This document shows, piece by piece, positions 1 to 5,970 of a stretch of 6,121 bases of DNA. Each line of letters begins with the position of its first letter. Positions within the stretch are counted from its first letter, which is position 1. Made by a program: the position numbers and the translations under genes. Source of the DNA: Defluviitaleaceae bacterium (GTDB taxonomy: Bacteria; Bacillota; Clostridia; Lachnospirales; WQUN01); the NCBI GenBank assembly GCA_009783525.1, contig WRDG01000146.1, positions 1 through 6,121 of the forward strand, given 5' to 3'. Under the pieces are notes generated by a model. The model was not told the DNA's origin, did not search any database, and saw only the letters and a program-made list of their open reading frames with translations.

Positions 1-503
1 ACGACATGCAGATCCGTCCGGCTCAAATAAGTGACCGGCGCGCATGTATGGATCCGCCCTTCGTAAAAAAGAGACAAAAAAAAAGTGTGCAATACGTCGT
101 CGCGGTTGTGGCCGTATGCGACGCGGCCGGCAAAAATTTTTTTCGCGTGGTCGTTTAACGCGCCCTTGCGCATCTTTGAACACAGCGCGCACGGATTTTT
201 TTCTTTGCGGACGTTGAACACAACATCGGCTATATCCGTTTTGATTAATTCAAAAGGAACGTTTAAATTTTTGCAATAAGCAGCGACGCCGGACGCGTCA
301 AATTCTTTAAATCCGAGGTCTACAGTAGCCGCCGCAAGCGAGTACGACGGTTCGTAAAACCGCCGCATTGCCGCCAGCGCGGCAAGCAGCGTGAGGCTGT
401 CCTTGCCGCCGGACACGCCCACCAAAATTTTGCAGCCCGGAACGATCATTTTATAATCATCGCATGCGCGGCGCACATGGCCCATAATATTTTGCAGCGT
501 CAA
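1..503 (-). CDS. ttcA: TtcA-family PP-loop ATPase, tRNA 2-thiocytidine synthesis (partial, C-terminus outside window)
   Basis: Seen: 167 codons on the minus strand, running off the left edge. Residues 31-36 read SGGKDS, the PP-loop that binds ATP and adenylates the target base. They follow an N-terminal helix containing RRACDDYKMI, typical of the family. Residues 105-108 are CALC, the CxxC pair that in TtcA helps hold a 4Fe-4S cluster. The stretch from 131 (GHNRDD, then LFYEGRIHT and PVTYLSRTDL) matches the conserved second half of TtcA-type proteins. Known: E. coli TtcA thiolates cytidine 32 of certain tRNAs in the cytosol; a third cluster cysteine would lie beyond the edge. Start: TTG at 501-503, chosen because GAGG sits five bases upstream and the protein then begins just before the conserved helix. 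The frame is open back to a TAA pair near 549-554, so TTG codons farther upstream are possible. The exact tRNA target is inferred; related Clostridial paralogs are not all tested. Confidence 0.85.
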   Translation of the reverse strand, partial: MTLQNIMGHVRRACDDYKMIVPGCKILVGVSGGKDSLTLLAALAAMRRFYEPSYSLAAATVDLGFKEFDASGVAAYCKNLNVPFELIKTDIADVVFNVRKEKNPCALCSKMRKGALNDHAKKIFAGRVAYGHNRDDVLHTFFLSLFYEGRIHTCAPVTYLSRTDLHV

Positions 504-508
504 AAGAA

Positions 509-512
509 CCTC
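509..512 (-). promoter_or_regulatory. Ribosome binding site deciding the ttcA TTG start
   Basis: On the minus strand GAGG lies five bases before the TTG at 503-501. The in-frame ATG codons farther in (codons 7 and 19) fall inside or after the conserved N-terminal helix and have no comparable Shine-Dalgarno sequence. The match is only four bases, so the call is moderate. Confidence 0.5.
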
Positions 513-551
513 GGGAGAAAAAAATTTATTTCGCAAAGCATACAATTATTA

Positions 552-557
552 TTTATA
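552..557 (-). promoter_or_regulatory. Candidate -10 box for ttcA
   Basis: On the minus strand this reads TATAAA, close to the sigma-70/sigma-A -10 consensus, about 50 bases before the TTG start. No good -35 box stands 16-18 bases upstream (the hexamer there is GTTCTT), and the region is AT-rich, so chance matches are common. Confidence 0.25.
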
Positions 558-598
558 GGACGCAATAAAATATAAAGAACGTCTGCGGAATAAACGAA

Positions 599-633
599 AA
601 GAGAGCTGCCGCATAATATGCCGCAGCTCTTTT
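599..633. terminator. Hairpin with flanking A/T runs, terminator-like on both strands
   Basis: GAGCTGC at 603-609 pairs with GCAGCTC at 623-629. The stem extends outward through A602-T630, G601-T631 (wobble) and A599/A600 with T632/T633. Inside there is one C-C mismatch (610/622), then GCAT at 611-614 pairs with ATGC at 618-621 around an AAT loop. A-runs on one side and T-runs on the other make it look like a bidirectional intrinsic terminator. Its place is odd: it sits between two divergently transcribed genes, so it terminates neither. It may end a short or read-through transcript, act as a leader structure, or be a relic. It is not shown to be functional. Confidence 0.5.
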
Positions 634-634
634 A

Positions 635-663
635 CTGTCAAAAAAAATAAACACATCATTAAT
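635..663 (+). promoter_or_regulatory. Weak candidate promoter for the GH36 gene
   Basis: CTGTCA at 635-640 (4/6 to TTGACA) and ATTAAT at 658-663 (4/6 to TATAAT) are separated by 17 bases and lie between the hairpin and the start codon. Neither box is strong. I saw no catabolite-repression operator (cre-like palindrome) and no clear regulator inverted repeat between here and the gene. Confidence 0.2.
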
Positions 664-689
664 AATTTTTGTTAATGTAAAACAAAAAC

Positions 690-694
690 GGAGG
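690..694 (+). promoter_or_regulatory. Ribosome binding site of the GH36 gene
   Basis: GGAGG with a five-base spacer to the ATG at 700. This fixes the start and is typical of strongly translated Bacillota genes. Confidence 0.85.
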
Positions 695-699
695 TACAC

Positions 700-2844
700 A
701 TGAGCGAACCATACATCAAGGTCTTTGCCTCGGGCGAGGGCATAGAGGCGCGGCGATACGTTTCGGGCGCGCAGGTTTTGGACGAGGGGCTTATCAACGG
801 ACGGCTTGTTTCGCGTTACCGCAACGCTTCGGGGCAGGTCGTGCCGGAGATGCACCTGCACCCGGACCATTTAAAATATATGGCGGAAAAATACGGCGGT
901 GCGCAGGTTTTTATTCTGCACATCGGCGGAAAAAATTTGGACGGCGGCTGGAGGACCAAAGATTTTTACGAAAGGGAATCGGTTTTTGTCAACGAGCTTG
1001 TTCACGACGAAGCGCAGGTTGCCGTTAACGTGTGTACTAAAATGCACGGCTCGGATTTTTTTATCCGTTGGCTTGAAATAAAAAACATATCCGAAAAGCC
1101 TTGTTCGATTGACGCGCTGTCGCCGTATGCGGGGCATATATGGACGCACCGCTTTTGGGAGCACTGCGAAATAACCGAGTTCGCCGAAGAAAACCCGTTT
1201 GAAATAGCGTATAACCACCGTAAAACATGGGGGCATGAAGGAGATTTTTATTTCGACCCGATTGAAGGCGGCGAATTTTTTTATTGCAACGACCAAGGAA
1301 AATCCGGCTGGACGCGCCCCGCGTGCTGGCTTAGGGATGTGCTTACGGGCGAGACGCTCGTGTGCGAGCTTGCGTGGAGCGGCAACTGGCAGTTGCGGGT
1401 TAATACTTCAAGCGGCGAATACGAACGGCTGTCATTTGAAATTGGGATGCTCACCATGGAAGGCGAAGCGCTGCGGGTGCTCGCGCCGGGAGAGACATGC
1501 GTTTCTCCGGCTGTGCACTTCGGGCTGTTCCGCTGCTGCGACGACGAAATCGTGCAGCGGACGCACGCTCATGTGCGCGCAAACGTGCTTCCCGCATTGC
1601 CAAGCGGCGTGCCGCTGTCGGAAATTGAAGCCAATCACCGCGGCTACCTGTGCGACAGAGAAAACGAAGCGGGCATCAAGCGCGACATAGACGTGGCGAA
1701 TGCCGCCGAAGCGGAAATGTACGTGATAGACGCCGGATGGTTCGGCAGCGGCGAAAGGAACAACTGGGGCAACAACGTGGGCGATTGGACGGCGGGGCAC
1801 TGGCTGCCTAAAGGTTTGCGCGACATTTCGGATTACGCGCATGAAAAGGGGATGCGTTTCGGGCTGTGGATAGAAGCGGAAGCCGCGGGTCATTGGAGCA
1901 AACTGCGCGAGGATCACCCCGAATGGCTCGCGAAGCGCAGCGACGGCGAATTATGCGCGGGCGGCCGCGCTCTCGACCTGTCCTTGCCGGAGGTTGAAAA
2001 ATTCGTCTACGAAACGATTCGCGACGCGATAATAAATTATAAACTGGATATGTACCGCATCGACCACAACCACAACATCGGGCTCGGGCCTTCGCGTGAC
2101 TGCGGAGGAATAAACGAAAATAAGTTGTGGCTGTACTACGAAGCGTTCTACAGGATTTTCGACAGGCTCCGCGCCGAGTTTCCGCAAACGGTTTTTCAAA
2201 ACTGCGCGGGCGGAGGCGGGCGGCTCGACTGGGGCACTTTGTCGCGCTTCCACAACACGGAGCTGTCCGACTGGATGCGCCAGCCCCGCGACGTGCGCGT
2301 GCTTAACGGCGTGACCATGTCGCTGCCGCCGGAAATTTTACTGCGCACGCTCGGCACGGAGGTGGGCGAAATGCCCGCCGACGCGGATATACATTCGCAG
2401 TTCCGCAAATCGATGATATGCCGCCCCATCTACAGGGGCATTGCGCCGTCCGTAGAGGAGCTTACGCCGTTTCTGCTCGGAATCACATTGAAGTACAACA
2501 GCCTTTATAAATATTTTATCCGGCCGCTGATGGAAAACTGCCTCGTGTATCATCACACGCCGTTTCAGCCGGTTAAGGAGGCGGCGGAAAATACCGTCCT
2601 CGAATATTTTTCGGCAGACAAAAAAACGGGGCTGATGGCCGTTTTCACATCAACCCCGGGCGAGCATTTCGATTTGGCGGTTTTCCCGCGGGGCGTTTCC
2701 CGCAGCAAAACTTATTTGGTAACCTTTGACAACAGCGGCGAGCGCGTCATTCTATCCGGCTGGCAAATGATCAACGACGGTCTTGCGGTGCCGGTAGGCT
2801 GGCACATGGGCAGCGAATTGATTTTATTTCAGGAAGCAAACTAA
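700..2844 (+). CDS. GH36 alpha-galactosidase-like glycoside hydrolase (melibiase family), complete, variant catalytic motif
   Basis: Seen: 714 residues, a usual GH36 length. It has an N-terminal beta-sandwich (about 1-290), a TIM barrel (about 305-620) and a short C-terminal beta domain (about 625-714). Barrel landmarks are YVIDAGWFG at 341-349, VGDW at 360-363, FGLWIEAE at 387-394, LDLSLPEV at 425-432, NCAGGGGRLD at 501-510 and LSDW at 522-525. By position the nucleophile is Asp455 in YRIDHN and the acid/base is Asp524. The classical KWD triad is RID here, so this is a divergent clade. Known: GH36 enzymes are retaining and release alpha-linked galactose or, in some clades, N-acetylgalactosamine. 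There is no signal peptide, so it is predicted cytosolic and probably acts on an imported oligosaccharide or glycoside. The start is set by GGAGG five bases upstream. It is convergent with the GHL6 gene, 48 bases apart. The family is certain; substrate specificity is not, given the RID change. Confidence 0.93.
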   Translation: MSEPYIKVFASGEGIEARRYVSGAQVLDEGLINGRLVSRYRNASGQVVPEMHLHPDHLKYMAEKYGGAQVFILHIGGKNLDGGWRTKDFYERESVFVNELVHDEAQVAVNVCTKMHGSDFFIRWLEIKNISEKPCSIDALSPYAGHIWTHRFWEHCEITEFAEENPFEIAYNHRKTWGHEGDFYFDPIEGGEFFYCNDQGKSGWTRPACWLRDVLTGETLVCELAWSGNWQLRVNTSSGEYERLSFEIGMLTMEGEALRVLAPGETCVSPAVHFGLFRCCDDEIVQRTHAHVRANVLPALPSGVPLSEIEANHRGYLCDRENEAGIKRDIDVANAAEAEMYVIDAGWFGSGERNNWGNNVGDWTAGHWLPKGLRDISDYAHEKGMRFGLWIEAEAAGHWSKLREDHPEWLAKRSDGELCAGGRALDLSLPEVEKFVYETIRDAIINYKLDMYRIDHNHNIGLGPSRDCGGINENKLWLYYEAFYRIFDRLRAEFPQTVFQNCAGGGGRLDWGTLSRFHNTELSDWMRQPRDVRVLNGVTMSLPPEILLRTLGTEVGEMPADADIHSQFRKSMICRPIYRGIAPSVEELTPFLLGITLKYNSLYKYFIRPLMENCLVYHHTPFQPVKEAAENTVLEYFSADKKTGLMAVFTSTPGEHFDLAVFPRGVSRSKTYLVTFDNSGERVILSGWQMINDGLAVPVGWHMGSELILFQEAN

Positions 2845-2892
2845 AAAATTCGGTAAACGCGCAAATTTATTTTTTAATATGCGCCGCGAATG
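2845..2892. other. Convergent intergenic gap, AT-rich, no convincing terminator
   Basis: The 48 bases between the two facing stop codons contain A- and T-runs that could serve as the tail of a terminator for either strand. Only weak pairings are present: TAAAAAA at 2842-2848 with TTTTTTA at 2870-2876, and ATTCG/GCGC at 2848-2862 with GCGC/CGAAT at 2881-2891 around a long loop. Transcription from either side may read into the opposite gene as antisense RNA. Confidence 0.4.
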
Positions 2893-4881
2893 TTAAAAAT
2901 AATTTTTTACCCTGACGCTTTCCATTATGTCGAGGGTAATATCGGAAACGACCAGCCTGCCGTTATCTTCGGCGGCGTCGATCCACGAAGAAAAAGCTTC
3001 GGCCTCCGGCTTTACACCCGGGGGCATTTTTATTTCGAGGACTATATCCGTAACTCGGGGCATGTACCGCACGACGGGGCACCAGCCGCCCGCAAGCGTT
3101 TCCGGACACGAATGGTTGACCATGTGGACAATGAGGTCCGCGTCCTGACGCATGACGGACAGCTCGACCAGCGCCTCGGTTTTTATTTTTACAATGGGCT
3201 CCGGCAAAAGCGTGCGGATCATACGCAGGATAAACTCCGCGTTGTCGGGGCTGTAGTAGAACAAGTGCGAACTAATTATCGGCGCGGATACATAAATAAT
3301 TTTTCCTTTTCCGCTTTTGTTTAACAGAGCGGCGGCGTTGCCTTTTGCTTTATGCGGCGGCGCGAACCCGTGACCGAAAGCGTCGCTGCCGCAGTCGAGC
3401 GGGTCGGTGTATTCGGCGAGGATCTTGACGCGCGAGCCGGCGGCGGGCTTCGCCTGTACATGCCTGCCCCTCGCAACGAATTGTTTTTTATCGACATAAA
3501 TATAATCGAATGCAGTTTGCCCGGCGGCTTCCGCTCCCGCAATTTTTAATATGCGCGGGTCCGCGTGTTCGTCCGGCGTTTGGATAAACAAAAGATTGCC
3601 GCCGTCTTGAACGTATCCTGCAAGCGAATCGACCAGCATATCGTCCAACTCGCAAAGCTCCGGAACAATCGTTAGGGCGTATTGGTTTTTATTTGCGTAA
3701 AAATTTTTTTCGTTTAAAAAAGTGTAATGCACTCCGCCCTGCGATAAAATTTCGTGCACGGCCTTGAGAGGTTCGAGGCGTTTGTGCCTCGCGTCGCGGT
3801 CGGGGAACAGATGCAGGTCGCTGCCTACGATATGACCGCATGTCGCAAGCACCGCGACTTCTTTTACCGGCGAAGTATTTGTTATAAAAGCGGCGCGTTC
3901 TTTTACGAAACCGAACACCGCCTGCATGGTCGGGTATGATCGTTCTTCGAGCAAGCCGTCCGGCAGCTGGCGGTCGATCAAATAAATTCCGCCGCCGCTT
4001 GCGAGCGATCCCGCCGCCGTGTACTGCAGCGTAACGTCGTTGTTGCTTACCCAATCGCCGAGCCCGTGCATGAACCGCCCGTTCATGTAATCGAAGGGCA
4101 TCCCCGTTCCGCTCCAGTAGCGCGAATAAAATCCCGCGACCTTGCCGCTTGGGAACAGGTCGCCCGCGAGACGTTTTATGTGCGGCACGGGCTCTTCGGG
4201 GTGCAGAACAGACCAGCCCCAGTTGAACGTGCAGGTGACGGCGGGGTTAATGGCATGGACCGCTTCGGCGGTTCGCGCAAAAAAACATTTATAGCAGTTG
4301 TGATACCAGTTTACGTAGCCGAGCCAGTTTGCATCGCCGGGCTTCGGTATGTCCGCGCCGAACTTGCCGGTGCAGTGCGGGCAGTAGCAAGGTATAAACA
4401 ACGACATTGTGTCGAAGAACATCTCGCTTACTTTATAACTGCTTATCACTTCGTTGATTTGCGGAACCATCAGTTCTTCGAGGTACGGACTGTTGACGCA
4501 AACCGGTTCGTATTTGGCGTCACTTCGCGGTTCCGCCTGCGGTGTTTTTTGCAAGCGCCACTGCGGATTTTTTTTGATCGCCGCCGTGTCGAGGAAAACA
4601 CTGTAGTATGCGATGCATTCCAATCCGTGTTTTTCGGCGCCGATTGAAACCTCATGCATGAGGTCTTTGGCGAGGCCCGGATGCACCGTTCCCTTTTTTG
4701 TGGGATAATACGAATAGCCGTAATGACACTTGGCAAACACAACGACCGAATCGGTTTGATGCTCCTTGAGCCTTGCGGCGTATTCGATTCCGTCGAGCCC
4801 GGCCCCGACGTTTTTCGTTTCGCCGGGGATATGGAAGTCCGGGTGCAGTTTCGTCAGCGCGGGAATTTTATTGTTTTTCAT
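2893..4881 (-). CDS. GHL6-type putative glycoside hydrolase with beta-galactosidase-trimerisation-like domain
   Basis: Seen: 662 residues from the ATG at 4881-4879, which GGAGG precedes by six bases. An in-frame ATG 27 bases upstream would place that site inside the coding sequence. Residues about 30-330 form a TIM-barrel-like domain. It opens with FAKCHYGYSYYPTKKGTVHP (49-68), the signature I associate with hypothetical glycosyl hydrolase 6 (GHL6, Pfam PF14871). Asp157 in FFDTM, at a strand end, is a candidate catalytic residue. Cysteines cluster at 165, 167, 170, 196 and 199. Residues about 340-560 (VAVLATCGHIVG, VHEILSQGGVHYTFL, YVQDGGNLLFIQTP) resemble the GATase-like trimerisation domain of GH42-type beta-galactosidases. 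The rest is a small beta-rich tail. Known: such proteins are often labelled alpha-amylase-family or putative glycosidase, with no firm activity to my knowledge. No signal peptide is seen, so it is predicted cytosolic. It is divergent from the amidohydrolase gene, suggesting shared control. The fold call is firm; the substrate is unknown. Confidence 0.9.
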   Translation of the reverse strand: MKNNKIPALTKLHPDFHIPGETKNVGAGLDGIEYAARLKEHQTDSVVVFAKCHYGYSYYPTKKGTVHPGLAKDLMHEVSIGAEKHGLECIAYYSVFLDTAAIKKNPQWRLQKTPQAEPRSDAKYEPVCVNSPYLEELMVPQINEVISSYKVSEMFFDTMSLFIPCYCPHCTGKFGADIPKPGDANWLGYVNWYHNCYKCFFARTAEAVHAINPAVTCTFNWGWSVLHPEEPVPHIKRLAGDLFPSGKVAGFYSRYWSGTGMPFDYMNGRFMHGLGDWVSNNDVTLQYTAAGSLASGGGIYLIDRQLPDGLLEERSYPTMQAVFGFVKERAAFITNTSPVKEVAVLATCGHIVGSDLHLFPDRDARHKRLEPLKAVHEILSQGGVHYTFLNEKNFYANKNQYALTIVPELCELDDMLVDSLAGYVQDGGNLLFIQTPDEHADPRILKIAGAEAAGQTAFDYIYVDKKQFVARGRHVQAKPAAGSRVKILAEYTDPLDCGSDAFGHGFAPPHKAKGNAAALLNKSGKGKIIYVSAPIISSHLFYYSPDNAEFILRMIRTLLPEPIVKIKTEALVELSVMRQDADLIVHMVNHSCPETLAGGWCPVVRYMPRVTDIVLEIKMPPGVKPEAEAFSSWIDAAEDNGRLVVSDITLDIMESVRVKNYF

Positions 4882-4887
4882 GATCGA

Positions 4888-4892
4888 CCTCC
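4888..4892 (-). promoter_or_regulatory. Ribosome binding site deciding the GHL6 start
   Basis: On the minus strand GGAGG stands six bases before the ATG at 4881. It lies within the extra nine codons that a start at 4908 would add, which argues for the shorter protein. Confidence 0.8.
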
Positions 4893-4903
4893 GTTTTTTT
4901 ACA

Positions 4904-4932
4904 AACATTTCACAATTAGGGAGTTAAGTCAA
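4904..4932 (-). promoter_or_regulatory. Candidate promoter of the GHL6 gene overlapping the divergent gene's start
   Basis: On the minus strand TTGACT (4932-4927, 5/6 to TTGACA) is followed after 17 bases by AATGTT (4909-4904, 3/6 to TATAAT). Transcription would begin near 4897, leaving a leader of about 16 bases that still contains the GGAGG. The -35 box overlaps the first base of the amidohydrolase start codon at 4932 and the region of its ribosome binding site. The -10 box is poor, so this is tentative. Confidence 0.25.
4918..4923 (+). promoter_or_regulatory. Ribosome binding site of the amidohydrolase gene
   Basis: AGGGAG lies eight bases before the ATG at 4932. This supports that start, which also places the family's HxH metal motif at residues 6-8, as expected. 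Confidence 0.7.
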
Positions 4933-5858
4933 TGATTATCGACATGCACGGCCACTTGGGCGACATACTATATCCCGGCGGCGGCGAATTGATAAACAAA
5001 ACAGGCGTACCGTTTCCGAAATCTAACGCGCTGCAGCGGAAATACGACAGGCTTCTAAACGGCGACTCGCCCGCTACGATCGCGGTCAACGGATTGTTCC
5101 CGTACATAATGGTCAAAAGCGAACGCGAAAGAAATTTTGCGGCTACGCTCGAAAACCTGCGCAAATCTTTGGACGGAACCGGCATATCCGAATGTGTATG
5201 CGCGCCTATCGCTCCGAACTGCACATTTGCAAACATGCAGGCTGCGGAAGAAGCGGAGCCGCGCATAATCGCGTTCACGTCGCCCGACTTTACCCTGACC
5301 GAAATTAACGAAACGGTATCGCAAATAAAAAATGACCTCGCTTTTGCGGCAGGGATAAAAATCCATCCGATAATCCAGCAAACGGAAGCAGATTCGGCGC
5401 ATGTGTCCGCGGTGCTTGAAGCCGTTTCAAAATGCCCGAGGCCCGTGCTGATTCACGCGGGCAGTTCAAAATATTATATGCCGCGCGAAAAACGAAAAAA
5501 ATATTTCGATTGCGCGAATGTATTAAAAATTGAGAAACAGATTGCGAAATTCGGCAATGTACCGTTTGTAATCGGGCATGCGGGTTTGCGCGAGATCCGC
5601 ACGGTAATTGAAAGACTGTCTAAATATAAAAATGCGTATGTCGACACGAGCTTTCAACCGCCGTCGGCGATACGCGCGCTTATCGAAGCCTTCGGCGCGG
5701 GCCGCGTATTGTTCGCGTCCGATTGGCCGTACGGCTTGCGGCCGCCGGCAATCGCCGCCGTAAGGGAGGCGTGCGCGGGCGACGAATTATTGGAACGCGC
5801 AGTGCTGTACGAAAACGCGAAGAACCTGCTGAACCAAACCGCTCCCCGCGCGTTTTAA
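4932..5858 (+). CDS. Amidohydrolase-2 family metal-dependent hydrolase
   Basis: Seen: 308 residues, normal for PF04909-type proteins. The metal-site pattern of a TIM-barrel amidohydrolase is present. His6 and His8 (MHGH) end strand 1, IKIHP is at 142-146 (His145), LIHAG at 173-177 (His175), IGHAG at 214-218 (His216) and SDWPYG at 263-268 (Asp264). Residues 9-65 form a longer lead-in loop (GGGELINKTGVPFP, FPYIM) that probably shapes the substrate pocket. Known: the family includes decarboxylases of the ACMSD type and lactonases acting on sugar or pyrone lactones. No signal peptide is seen, so it is cytosolic. The gene diverges from the GHL6 gene with 50 bases between start codons, and a small protein gene follows 112 bases downstream. 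Inference: next to glycosidases, a sugar-lactone or modified-sugar hydrolase is conceivable. The sequence alone does not choose between hydrolase, lactonase and decarboxylase. Confidence 0.88.
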   Translation: MIIDMHGHLGDILYPGGGELINKTGVPFPKSNALQRKYDRLLNGDSPATIAVNGLFPYIMVKSERERNFAATLENLRKSLDGTGISECVCAPIAPNCTFANMQAAEEAEPRIIAFTSPDFTLTEINETVSQIKNDLAFAAGIKIHPIIQQTEADSAHVSAVLEAVSKCPRPVLIHAGSSKYYMPREKRKKYFDCANVLKIEKQIAKFGNVPFVIGHAGLREIRTVIERLSKYKNAYVDTSFQPPSAIRALIEAFGAGRVLFASDWPYGLRPPAIAAVREACAGDELLERAVLYENAKNLLNQTAPRAF

Positions 5859-5904
5859 AAAACTGAACCGGAATATTTGCATGTGCAGCTTCACGGCGAC
5901 AAGA

Positions 5905-5933
5905 TTTACACCGGATTTATACAGCGGTAAAAA
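5905..5933 (+). promoter_or_regulatory. Candidate promoter for the gene at the right edge
   Basis: TTTACA at 5905-5910 (5/6 to the -35 consensus) and TAAAAA at 5928-5933 (4/6 to the -10 consensus) are separated by exactly 17 bases. Transcription would start near 5940, about 30 bases before the TTG start. If real, the last gene need not depend on the amidohydrolase transcript. Confidence 0.3.
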
Positions 5934-5959
5934 AATGCACAGCCGAAAAAAAGCATAGC

Positions 5960-5965
5960 GGAGGA
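5960..5965 (+). promoter_or_regulatory. Ribosome binding site deciding the TTG start of the last gene
   Basis: GGAGGA stands five bases before the TTG at 5971-5973. The first in-frame ATG (5992) has no Shine-Dalgarno sequence, so TTG is the better start. Confidence 0.75.
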
Positions 5966-5970
5966 CAATT

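Noticed and set aside
871..1296. Open frame on the minus strand inside the GH36 gene (141 codons), and several similar ones on both strands
   Set aside because: They lie fully inside the strongly supported GH36 gene, have low-complexity or Arg/Phe-rich products without recognisable motifs, and lack ribosome binding sites. They are shadows of GC-biased codons.
2842..2891. Possible intrinsic terminator between the convergent genes
   Set aside because: The only pairings are an A/T-only stem or short GC blocks around a long loop with mismatches. Neither is stable enough to call.
4066..4647. 193-codon plus-strand frame opposite the GHL6 gene
   Set aside because: It is the reverse complement of conserved GHL6 coding sequence, has no ribosome binding site and no family motif.
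4882..4908. Longer GHL6 start adding nine residues (MFVKKRRSI)
   Set aside because: The extra codons contain the GGAGG that serves the ATG at 4881, and no Shine-Dalgarno sequence precedes the upstream ATG.
5935..5958. Seven-codon leader frame (ATG to TAG) just before the GGAGGA of the last gene
   Set aside because: It has no ribosome binding site of its own and contains no telling residue run of the kind found in attenuator leader peptides.
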